Shown piece by piece: positions 34,055-44,728 of a DNA stretch of 64,000 nucleotides. The translations under genes and the position numbers were made by a program. Position 1 is the first letter of the stretch; every line of letters begins with the position of its first letter. The notes under the pieces are model-generated. The model was not told the DNA's origin. It saw only the letters and a list, made by a program, of their open reading frames with translations, and did no database searches. The stretch comes from Cycas panzhihuaensis (lineage: Eukaryota > Cycadophyta): assembly GCA_023213395.1 (NCBI GenBank), contig CM041465.1, positions 113,653,741 to 113,717,740 on the forward strand, read 5' to 3'.

Positions 34055-34308
34055 TGTAGAGCTCTATTTGGGTGGAGCTTTTATATTAATCATAATCTAA
34101 TCTATAATACAATGGTGTAGGTCTTAATTTATAGGTAACTCATCAATATTTGAAAAATATAATAGGTTGACTAAGCAACAAATAAGGCAAAACTGACCAA
34201 TTTATATAATAACATTAAATTATAATAAAGGGTCATCTTAATATTATACAATGTGCATAAATTATATGAAATATAAGAAACGATGGGTGTTATTACATGG
34301 TTTTAACA
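34055..34308 (-). repeat. 254-bp copia LTR, copy 1
   Basis: In minus sense it runs TGTTAAAACCATGTAATA ... CTCTACA. The polypurine tract AAGGGAGCA of copia E lies right before it, and TGGT right after. It contains a TATA-like CTATAAATTAA and shares its full length with 56,995-57,248 and 62,457-62,707. Small size fits Ale-type copia. Confidence 0.88.
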
Positions 34309-37300
34309 TGCTCCCTTAATAACATACTAAGGTCATGTCTAAATTATTTAAACTTCGATTTACTAAGAGTTTGGGTGAAGATGTCCACAACCTGGTCCTC
34401 AGTTGGATGATAGACAAAATCAACTTTTCCATTCTAGACAAGTTCATGGATGAAGTGATGATGGACCTCAATGTGTTTGGTTCTATCACAGAATACATGA
34501 TTCTTTGCCATCTTTAATACACTTTGATTGTGGTAATAGAGGATGATGGGTGCATGTTGTTGAAGTCTAAGCTTGGCAAGAATGCTTCTAAGCCAAATCA
34601 ACTTAGTTGTATGATGGACAACTACTTTATATTCTATTTTGATGGAGGAAATAGAAACACTTGGCTGCTTATTATAGCTCCACAAGATTACAACTAAATT
34701 TACATCAAAATAATAACCTGAAGTTGAGTTGTGAGTGTCTTGGCAACCTGCCCATTCAGCATCTATATGTCCCTTTAGTATATGGGAATTAGATTGGTTA
34801 TACTTAAGGCCAAATTGATGTCTGCCATGGATATATTTGAGAATCCTAGTAGATACTCTCTAATGAGATACTTTTGGTTATGAAATGTACCTATAATAGA
34901 TCCCTATAACATATAAAATATCCATATGAGTGTGGGTGAAATAGATGAGGCTTTGAACTAACTATTAACACAAAGTGGGAACAAAAGGCTTTCCTTGTTT
35001 ATCTAGGTTTGGCTTAGTTCCTTTCTCCATAGGAATTTGTGCTAGCTTATATACTGTCATCCTGAATATTTCTAAAAACTCATTGACATACTTTGTTTGA
35101 GTTAGGAAGATGTGTCTTAGTTCTTGTCAAACATAATATTCAAGGGAGTAATGGAGTAACCTAAGATCTGTCATCTCAAAGTTACTTTTCAATTATGATT
35201 AAATCCAAGTAAGGCCATTTATGTCATTGTCAATGATTGCAAGATCATCTACATAGAGAACAATGATTATAATCAAATTATCTCTAACCCGAATATAGAG
35301 TTCTAGGTCATAAGGTGACCCATTAAATCCATGCTAGATAAGGATGACATTAATCCTTATACACCAGGCATATTGTGCTTGTTTGAGTCCATAGATGGCT
35401 TTTTGAGTCTGCATACTTAGTGTTCTTATCTTGAAATAGTATACCTGGGAATTTATTTCAAGAAAACCTCTTATTTAAGGTCTCCATTAAGGCAAGTACC
35501 CTTCACATCCATTTGCTAAATATGGCAATTAAATTAGATTACTAAGGACATAGCCAAATGTAATGTGATCACGTTGGCTACCGGTGCAAAGGTCTCATCA
35601 TAATCAATCCTCTCTTATTATTTAAGACCTCTTGCTATAAGGCGAGCTTTGTGAGTATCATATTTTGTAAGGCCTTTTAGTAGTTGTGGGAGGACGAACA
35701 TCTATTAATAATTATTATATACATTACGAGGTAGTTAAATGCTAGTGGCTTCCACCTAAAGGTCATCGACTAAAATTAGAGGTAAAGTTATACTTTCTTA
35801 ATTTGTTGATGTAGATGCTACTAGAATCGATGAAGGATTTGGATTATAGGAGGAGGCTAGTATTGGTGGCTCGACAATTTACCCAAGAGTGACTTAAGAT
35901 GCACAAATATATTCTACTACTATAATATAAGGTTGAGGTGGAGGTAGGTCCTGTGAAAATCGATAAATATTATATCTCATGTTATGTAAACTTGGTTCCT
36001 AACCATGTTAAATACTTTATAGGCTTTACAACCAAGTACATAGCTAAGGATTATACATTTCAGGTTCTTATCATCAAGATTCTTTTTGTTGTCCTTTGAA
36101 ATATATTTATATGTCATGCATCCAAAGATCTTCATGAATGCTACCAATGGTTTATGACCTGACCAAACTTCTTGAAGAGTAATATTCCTAACTGCAATTC
36201 TAGGACTTATATTGGTTAGATAAGTAGTTATGGTTGTGGCATCAACCCAAGATCTAGTGGTAAGATTTGCAACACTAAGCATGGCTTTTCCTTTATTTAT
36301 CAATGTCTAATTCATTCTGTTAACTACATAATTTTATTGAGGTATGTGAGGAGTTGAGAACTGATGTTGGATGCCATGTTCCTTGCCCAAAATATTGAAC
36401 TGATTAGAAATATACTCACCACCATTATCAGATCTAAGGGGCTTGATTATCTTTCCACTTTTCTTTTCTATGGCAGCTTTGAACTCTTTGAATTTATTTA
36501 ACATTTTATAGTTATTTCTCAGGAAACATACCTATATTTTCCTTGAGAAGTCATCTATGAATGTGATGAAATACCAATTTTTATTGAGTGGTTACACAAG
36601 TACCAACCCACAAATGTCCAGGTAGAACATCTCTAATGGCATTGAGGATCTCCATGCATTCTTAGAAGGAAAATTTTCTCTTTAGTGTTTTTTTATTACG
36701 AAAGCCTCACATATGTTATTGTACCTCTTAATTTTATGTAAACCATGTACCATTTAGAGCTTAAACATGAGGTTCAAGCTTTGCATGTTTAAATAACTTA
36801 GGCATTGATGCCATAGGTGTTCTTTGGAACTATTTAAGATGACAATTTCCTTTGAATATGAGGATTCACCTAGTTCTTATATACAAAGGGACTCTTCATT
36901 AATTACTTCATTTACCTTATCAATTTGAACTGTGTTGGGTATTGAGCAAGATTCATTTTATGGAGTAGTGGTAAGAAGGGTACCACCCAACATATATAAG
37001 GTACCATCTTCATATCTTATGGCCACAAGTTTGCATGTTGCATGATCTGTGATTCTACTAATGCCCTAACCAAAGAGGACATGTAAATTCTTTTTGTTTA
37101 TTTCATTGATAAACAACAAGTTCATCTTTATTTTAGGTCCAAAGAGCATATTATTGATGTAGTGCCTCATATTGGAGTCCTTCAAGGCTACTCAAGCCCT
37201 ACCAATTTTGGTCATATCATAAGTCAAATTATCCCCAAATGTGATAGTTTGAGTATCGATTGGGAGGGTCTCTTCTAATGTTTTTTCTAATCTGATCAAA

Positions 37301-38400
37301 TCTCTTACTATACTTGAGTCAAAGAGCCATGCATCCTCATCAAGTTGCGAGGAAAGGGTTGAAAAGAATAGGTTAGAGAAGGAGGAATATTAATTGTCTA
37401 CTACATTGCTTCCCTATTATTGATTATTATACTAGTTCCTTTAATTTTTAATAGTGAATTGCTACTTATTTTGAGGCCTTTATCCTTGAGTGGGTCTCAG
37501 ATTCCAATTATGTTGGTAGAATTAGCCTTGTGGTTGGAATGATGGCCCTTCTTACTATTGAATAAGGTCTCTTTATTAGAAATATGGGTCTTCTTATTAC
37601 AAAATAAGACCTCACTATTGTGGAAAAGGGGCTCTTAGTAGAAGGCACGATCCTCCTTATTAATATCCTTGTCTCTATTGAGAGTAACTAGGATCTCCTT
37701 GTTGATATGAGGGTGCTTCATATTAGTAGACTAGGCCTAACTATTGATAATAAGAGGTAGCTTATTAGAAGTGAGGCCCATATGATTGGATCCCTTGATT
37801 TCGCAAGAGTTGTGAATCAACTTGTTATCTCTTGCATTTAAAAACTAAGCATCTTTTTTTACCATAGTAGAGGTAACTGACATTTCGTCTAACCTATTAA
37901 TTCTTTTAAAGTTATGCATATGGCTAGTATTGAGATTGTTGATGCCAATGACTTAGATGGGAGGAGGAGGTGTTAATTGATTATTACTTCTATTAGGTTG
38001 GTTGTTGATATGACTCTTGATATATGGTCAGAGAATCCAAGTGTTGAGTTAGATCTTGGTGTTAACTAAGCTATTGAGGTGATATATTAATAGTCTTATG
38101 TTTTTCTGAGTTATGGGCTGTAAAGGTAGGAGCGGGGATAGATATAGATGTCACCCCAAGTCAGTTGAGTATATTCTCCTCTTGTAATAAAAGTTTGTCA
38201 AAGGTCATGAAGTCTATTTTGGAGTAATATCATGTAATTTAGAGACAAAGGATTTGTATTCTATGAATAGGATGTTCATTATGTTAAAGATTAAATCATG
38301 GTTTGAAAGTGGTTCATTAAGGATTATAAGTTGGTTCCTAATTATTTTTACTTCAGTCAAGTGGTTTGTAATGTTGCTAGCAAAAGTATACTTATATCAA
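34309..38400 (-). pseudogene. Ale-like copia body E (gag to RNase H)
   Basis: The most complete minus-strand copia. Reading down: gag C-terminal part (about 38,370-37,440), protease (about 37,340-37,220), pre-integrase (37,210-36,890), integrase with open segment 35,977-36,303 (MINKGKAMLSVANLTTRSW, KIFGCMTYKYISKDNKK), RT from about 35,660 with intact YVDDLAII near 35,255, LVGSLIYF-type block, and RNase H with open segment 34,434-34,685 (SVSISSIKIEYKVVVH, CDRTKHIEVHHHFIHELV). A polypurine tract and the 254-bp LTR follow. The gag N-terminus and 5' LTR are missing; gag is joined directly to tail repeat T1. Stops are scattered, yet the RT active site is kept. Confidence 0.9.
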
Positions 38401-39619
38401 AACATTATGAATGTAAAGAAGATAAGTCATAAAAATAAGATTAATTTTATATTTGACTATTTATTATAGAATGTACCCTATGCTTGGTACCAATAATTAT
38501 ACCCAGTTAAGACATGGGAGAATATTACGAAGTATTTTAAGGAGAGATAATGGCTGCCATTACATACATGAGTTGGTATTAGACTTTAAGAAAGAAATAG
38601 AAATTTAAAAGGGCAATCATAAACCTTATTATTGAGATCACGAGAGAAATAGTAATAATTAAGAAGCTAAAATATAAATAAACCTTACTATTAAGTAACA
38701 AAAATAAAGGAGACCTTAAAAGTAGAAGCCTTTAAAAAGCAAGTACAAGGTTAAAGTTATAAAGAAAGAAGCCTCAAGTTACCAAGGAGAAGAAGAATAA
38801 AAAATATAGGGGTAACAAATCCTAATTGATGAGGTGGTGTCATATTTGTGATAATAATTCATGTTCTAGTAAAGAATGAGAGGAATAATATGGTAAAAAA
38901 GTAAAATACTTGGTGTTATATTTGTAATATAGATAACCATAATATGAATAAACACTATTATAATAGATGTAAAACAAACCAATACGGTAGACGTTATGTA
39001 AGAGGGAACAACTTAACCATGATGCAATATACTAATGACACAAGAAGGCATGTGAAAAAATAATAATACATGAAGAGAGAGTAAAGGAAAGATACTAAAC
39101 TAACTAAAATAATAGAGATAAAATTAATCTATCTAATCTATCTTCATAGAAAATACCTATGGAGGGATCAAATATCACCTAATAAGAAGGTTGTTAAAAT
39201 CTAAGAGGTCCACTAGAGCATATATGCCTAAACTATTGAGAAATCTATGTGCTTGGCCTATTGTAGATACCCTTTCTAAAGGAGTTAAGACTATAGGATT
39301 CATATGATCATAGGTAGGTTTTTAGAAAATTACCAGTACTAGTGACTCACCTCATATAAGTTTGAGATAGCCTAATAGCACATGCATTTGACTCCAACTA
39401 GCTTCAAGCTCTAATAGGTAAAATAAAAAGAAGACACTACCCTCAATAAGATGCATATAGTTCACTCAGTTGTCGAGACCACACACATAAATGCATAGTC
39501 AGGATAGATGCCCTCCCTTAGGCCAATTAGAATATGAATCATAAGACTCTTCTCACATAAGGCCAAAAGATCACCTCTCTTATTTAATGATTAAATCTAG
39601 GTACAAAGAAAGTGATCTA
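38401..39619. repeat. Module tail repeats T1 and T2, unit 2
   Basis: T1 (to about 39,170) carries the plus-strand zinc-knuckle remnant near 38,840-38,990. T2 (39,177-39,619) carries the AGGTCCACTAGAGCATATATG and ATGATCATAGGTAGG anchors. The plus open frame at 38,254-38,469 is a mirror of copia E gag. No gene. Confidence 0.7.
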
Positions 39620-40167
39620 CCTTATTTGTAAAAGAATAAGGCCTTTGAGATATTATGAATCTTGATTTATTTTGTATACACAAGAAAATAATTTATATCT
39701 TCTTGTTGTTTAGGAGATTAAAGTCAAACAATTATTATTAAACTAATTTTTAGGTGTGATGTTGATGTACTCTAAAGTAAATAAATGGGAATTCATTATT
39801 TTGAATCAAATAAGAAAACTAATGATAAAAAATAATTAAATTTAAGAATCAAAATGTCTACTAGATGAATAAAGAGCCTAAAAGTTGTTTTCTTTCATTG
39901 CATTTAGATGTTACTAATACTGACAACATAACGTAGATTACGATCTACCAGGAGTGAGTGATTCCTAGGGATTACATCTATGTTCCTTTTAGTTTGAAGA
40001 AATGGTGCTTCAAAGCTTCCTTAGTAGAAAGACGCTCCCTTGGGTCAAACTTTAACAAACCATGAAGTAAATCAATGAGGGCTTATGATGAGGCATCCCC
40101 ATTTTAATTGACAAGATTCCATAGGTGAGGCAATCTCTAGACTACTCAAACTCTATCTCTGGATGTA
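39620..40167 (-). pseudogene. Kinase C-terminal lobe fused to copia F pol
   Basis: Minus strand. From the junction at about 40,167 the copia frame (EGIDY) continues in the same frame into kinase sequence: TSRDRV, RLPHLWNLVN, ALIDLLHGLLKFDPRERLST, KEALKHHFFKLKGT and a stop near 39,985. It covers the last 60 or so residues of an AFC/LAMMER kinase. About 365 bases of 3' UTR-like sequence follow to 39,620. This copy keeps the true C-terminus (HHFFKLK), which the long kinase copy at 31 kb has lost. A few stops are present. It has no catalytic residues and would be only a tail domain. Confidence 0.82.
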
Positions 40168-42960
40168 TAATCAATCCCCTCTTGTTATTTAAAACCTCTT
40201 GCTATAAGGCAAGCTTTATGAGTGTCATATTTTATAAGGCCTTTTAGTAGTTATGGGAGTAGGAACATCCATTAATAATTTTTATACCCATTACGATGTA
40301 GTTGAATGCTAGTGGCTTCCACTGGATGGTCATCAACTAAAATTGGAGGTAAAGTTATCCTTTCTTGAGTTGTTGATATAGATGCTATTGGAATCGATGA
40401 AGGAGCTAGAGTGTAGGATGAGGCTAGTATCGGTGGCTCCACATTTTATCTAAGAGTCACTTAAGATGTACAAACTTCTTCTACTACTATAATATAAGGT
40501 TGAGGTGGAGGTAGGTTCTATGAATCTTCTATAAATATTATACCCCATGTTGCATAAACTTGGTTCCTAACTATGTCAAATACTTTATAGGCTTTACAAC
40601 CAAGTACATAGTTAAGGAAGATGCATTTCAATCTCTTGTCATCAAGCTTCTTTTTGTTGTCCTTTGAAATATATTTATATGCCATGAATCAAAAGATCTT
40701 CACGAGTGCTATGAAAGGTTTCTGGCTTGACCAAATTTCTTCAAGAGTATTATTCCTAACTATAATTTTGGGACTTATGTTGGTTAGATAAGTAGTTATG
40801 GTTGCGACATCAGCCCAAGATCTGGTGGTAAGATTTACAACACTAAGCATGGATTTTCCTTTATTTATCAATGTCTAATTCATTCTTTAGCTACACCATT
40901 TTGTTAAGGTCTGTTAGGAGTTACGAACTGATGTTGAATGCCATGTTCCTTACCCAAAATGTTGAACTAATTAGAAATATACTCACCACCATTATCAGAT
41001 CTAAAGAGCTTGATTATTTTTCTACTTTTCTTTTCTATGGCAACTTTGAACTCTTTGAATTTATTTAGGGTTTAATACTTATTTCTCAAGAAACATACCC
41101 ACATTTTCCCTGAGAAGTCATCTTTGAATGTGATGAAATGCTAGTTTTTATTGAGTGGTTAGATAGGTACCAACCTGTAAATGTCTGGGTGGACCATCTC
41201 TAATGGCGTTGGGGATTTCCATGTATTCTTAGAAGGAAAAGTCTCTTTAGTACTTTTCTATTAGGCAAGCCTCACATATGTTATTATACCTCTTAATTTT
41301 ATGTAAACCATGTACCATTTGGAGCTTAAACATGAGGTCCAAGTTTTGCATGTTTAAATGACTTAGGTGTTGATGTGATAGGTGTTCTTTGGAGCTATTT
41401 AAGATGATAATTTCCTTTCAATATGAGAATTCACCTAGTTCTTATATATAAGGTGACTCTTCATTAATCACTTCATTTACCTTATTAATTTGAGCTATGT
41501 TGGGCACTAAACAAGATTCATTTTATGGAGTAGTTGTAAGGAGGGTACCACCCAACCTATATAAGCCACCGTCTTCATGTCTTATGGCCACAAGTTTGCA
41601 TGTTGCATAATCTGTGATTCTACTAATGCCCTAGCCAAAGAGGACATGTAAATCCTGTTTGTTTATTTCATTAATAGAGAGCAAGTTCATCTCCATTTCA
41701 AGTGTAAGGAACTTATTATTGATGTGGTGCCTCATATTGGAGTCCTTCAATTCTATTGGAGCCCTACCAATTTTGGACATTATCATAAGTTAAATTATCC
41801 CCAAATGTGATAGTTTGAGTATCTATTTGGCATGTCTCTTCTAATATTTTTTCTAATCTAATCATATATCTCGTTACACTTGAGTCAAGGAGCCATGCAT
41901 TGTCATCAAGACGTGAAGAAAGAGCTCCAAAGAATAGGTTATGGAAGGAGGAATCCTAATTATCTACCACATTACTTCCTTATTATTGATTATTATGCTA
42001 GTTCCTTTAATTTTTAATAGTGAATTACTGCGAGGTCTTTCTCCTTGAGTAGGTATTAGATTCCAATTATGTTGGTAGAATTAGCCTTATGGTTGGAATG
42101 AAGACCCTTCTTATTGTTGAATAAGGCCTCTTTATTAGAAATATGGGCCTCCTTGTTAAAAAATAAGACCTCACTATTATAGAAAAAGGGCTCCTTATAA
42201 AAGCCACGATCCTCCTTACTAATATCCTTGTCTCTATTGAGAGTAACTAAGAACTCCTTATTGATAAGAGGGTGCTCCTTATTAGTAGATTAGGCCTAAT
42301 TATTAATAATAAAAGTTAGCTTGCTAGAAGTGAGGCCCATATGATTGGCTCCCTTGATTTTGCATGAGTTGTGATTCAACTTGTTGTCTCTTGCATTCAA
42401 TAACTAAGCATCTTTTTTTATCATAGTAGTGGAAACTAACATTTGGTCTAACATATTAATTCTTTTAAAGTTGTTCATATGGTTGGTATTGAGACTATTG
42501 GTGCCAATGACTTAGACAGGAGGAGGAGGTGTCAATTGGTTATTACTTCCATTATGTTAGTTATTGATATCGCTCTTGGGATATGGTCAAAGAATCCAAG
42601 TATTGAGTTAGATCTTAATTTTGACTAAACTGATGAGTTGATCATTTGATAGTCTTACGCTTTTCTAAGTTCTAGGTTGTAAAGGTAGGAGTGGGGTTAG
42701 ATATAAATGTTACCCCAAGTCAGTTGAGTATATTCTCCTCTTGTAATAAGAGTTCCTCAAAGGTCATGAAGTCTATTTTGGAGTAATTATCATGTAATTT
42801 AGAGACAAAGGATTTAAATTCTATGGATAGAATGTTCATTATGCTAGACATTAAATCATGGTTTGAAAGTAGTTCATTAAGGATTATAAGTTGGTTCCTA
42901 ATTAGTTTTACTTCAGTCAAGTGGTTTGTAATGTTGCTAACAAAAGTATACCTATATCAA
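40168..42960 (-). pseudogene. Ale-like copia body F (gag to RT threshold)
   Basis: Minus strand: gag segment 42,720-42,920 (NQLIILNELLSNHDLMSSIM), protease near 41,890, pre-integrase near 41,480-41,780, integrase about 40,580-41,200 with open segment 40,689-40,871 (MINKGKSMLSVVNLTTRSW). It ends with ACLIARGFK and EGIDY at the RT N-terminus and passes directly into the kinase fragment. RT, RNase H and LTR are absent. The plus frames 40,871-41,068 and 42,823-43,029 are mirrors. Confidence 0.85.
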
Positions 42961-44179
42961 AACCTTATGAATGTAAAGAAGATAATACATAAAAATAAGA
43001 TTAATTTTATATTTGCCTATTCATTATAGAATGTACCCTATGCTTAGTACAAATAATTATACCCAACTAAGACATGGGAGAATATTACAAAGTAATTTAA
43101 GGAGAGATAATGGCTACCATTGCACACATGAGTTGGTATTAGACTTTGAAAAATAAATTGACATTTAAAAGGGCATCCATAAACCTTATTATTGAGATCA
43201 TAAGACAAATGCTAACAATTAAGAATCCAAAATATAAATAAACCTTGCTATTAAGTAACAAAAATAAAGGAGACCTCAAAAGTAGAAGCCTTTAAAAAGA
43301 AAGTCACAAGGTTAAAGTTATAAAGAAAGAAACCTCAAGTTACTAAGGAGAAGAAGAATAAAAAATATAGGGGTAATGATCCCTAACTGATGGAGTGGTG
43401 TCACATTTGTGATAATAATTCATATTTTAGTAAAGAATATACCTAAATGATAGGAATAATATGGTAAAAAAGTAAAGTACTTGGTGTTATATTTGTGATA
43501 TGGATAACCATAATATGAATAAACAATATTTTACTAGATATAAAACAAACCAATACGGTAGAGGTTATGTAAGAGGGAACAACTTAACCATGATGCAATA
43601 TACTAATGACATAAGAAGGCATGTGAAAAAATAATAATGCATGAAGAGAGAGTAAAGGAAAAGTACTAAACTAACTAAAATAATAGAGATAAAATTAACC
43701 TATCTTCATAGAAAATACCTATGGAGGGATCAAACATCACCTAATAAGAACGCTGTTAAAATCTAAGAGGTCCACTAGAGCATATATGCCTAAACTATTG
43801 AGAAATCTATGTGCTTGGCCTATTATAGATACCCTTCCTAAAGGAGTTAAGACCATAGGATTCATATGATCATAAGTAGGTTTTTAGAAAATTATCAATA
43901 CTAGTGACTCACCTCACATGAGTTTAAGATAGCCTACTAGCACATGCATTTGACTCCAACTAGCTTCAAGCTCTAATAGGTAAAATAAAAAGAAGTCACT
44001 ACTCTCAATAAGATGCATATAGTTCACTCAGTTGTCAAGACCACACACATAAATGCATAGTCAGGATAGATGCCCTCCATTAGGCCAATTAGGATATGAA
44101 TCATAAGACTCTTCTCACATAAGGCCAAAAGATCACCTCTCTTATTTCATGATTAAATCTAGGTACAAAGAAAGTGATC
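42961..44179. repeat. Module tail repeats T1 and T2, unit 3
   Basis: T1 to about 43,735, with the zinc-knuckle remnant near 43,400-43,580; T2 from 43,738. From 43,866 it is the start of the 6.1 kb duplicated block. No gene. Confidence 0.7.
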
Positions 44180-44728
44180 TACCTTATTTGTAAAAGAATA
44201 AGGCCTTTGAGATATTATGAATCTTAATTTATTTTGTATACACAAGAAAATAATTTATATCTTCTTATTGTTTAGGAGATTAAAGTCAAATAATTATTAT
44301 TAAACTAATTTCTAGGTGTGATGTTGATGTACTCTAAAGTAAATAAATGGCAATTCATTATTTTGAATCAAATAAGAAAACTAGTGATAAAAAATAATTA
44401 AATTTAAGAATAAAAATGTTTATAAGACAAATAAAGAACCTAAAAGCTATTTTCTTTCATTGCGTTTAGACGTTACTAATATTGATAACATAATGTAGAT
44501 TACGCACTATAGGAGTGAGTGATTCCCATGGATTACATCTACATTCATTTTAGTTTGAAGAAATGGTGCTTCAAAGCTTCCTTAGTGGAAAGATGCTCCC
44601 TTGGGTCAAACTTCAATAAACCATGAGGCAAATCAGTGAGGGATTATGATGAGGGATCCCCATTTTGATTGACAAGATTCCATAGGTGAGGCAATCTCTG
44701 GACTACTCAAACTCTGTCTCTGGATGCA
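44180..44728 (-). pseudogene. Kinase C-terminal lobe fused to copia G pol
   Basis: Same structure as at 39,620-40,167. The junction reads EIDY then ASRDRV in one frame. Kinase motifs: VVQRLPHLWNLVNQNGDPSS, LLKFDPREHLSTKEALKHHF, FKLK, stop near 44,540; then 3' UTR-like sequence. The breakpoint is at the same codon as in copia F and I. Confidence 0.82.

Noticed and set aside
38254-38469. Plus-strand open frames repeated at 42,823-43,029
   Set aside because: They mirror the minus-strand copia gag; conservation follows from the repeat.
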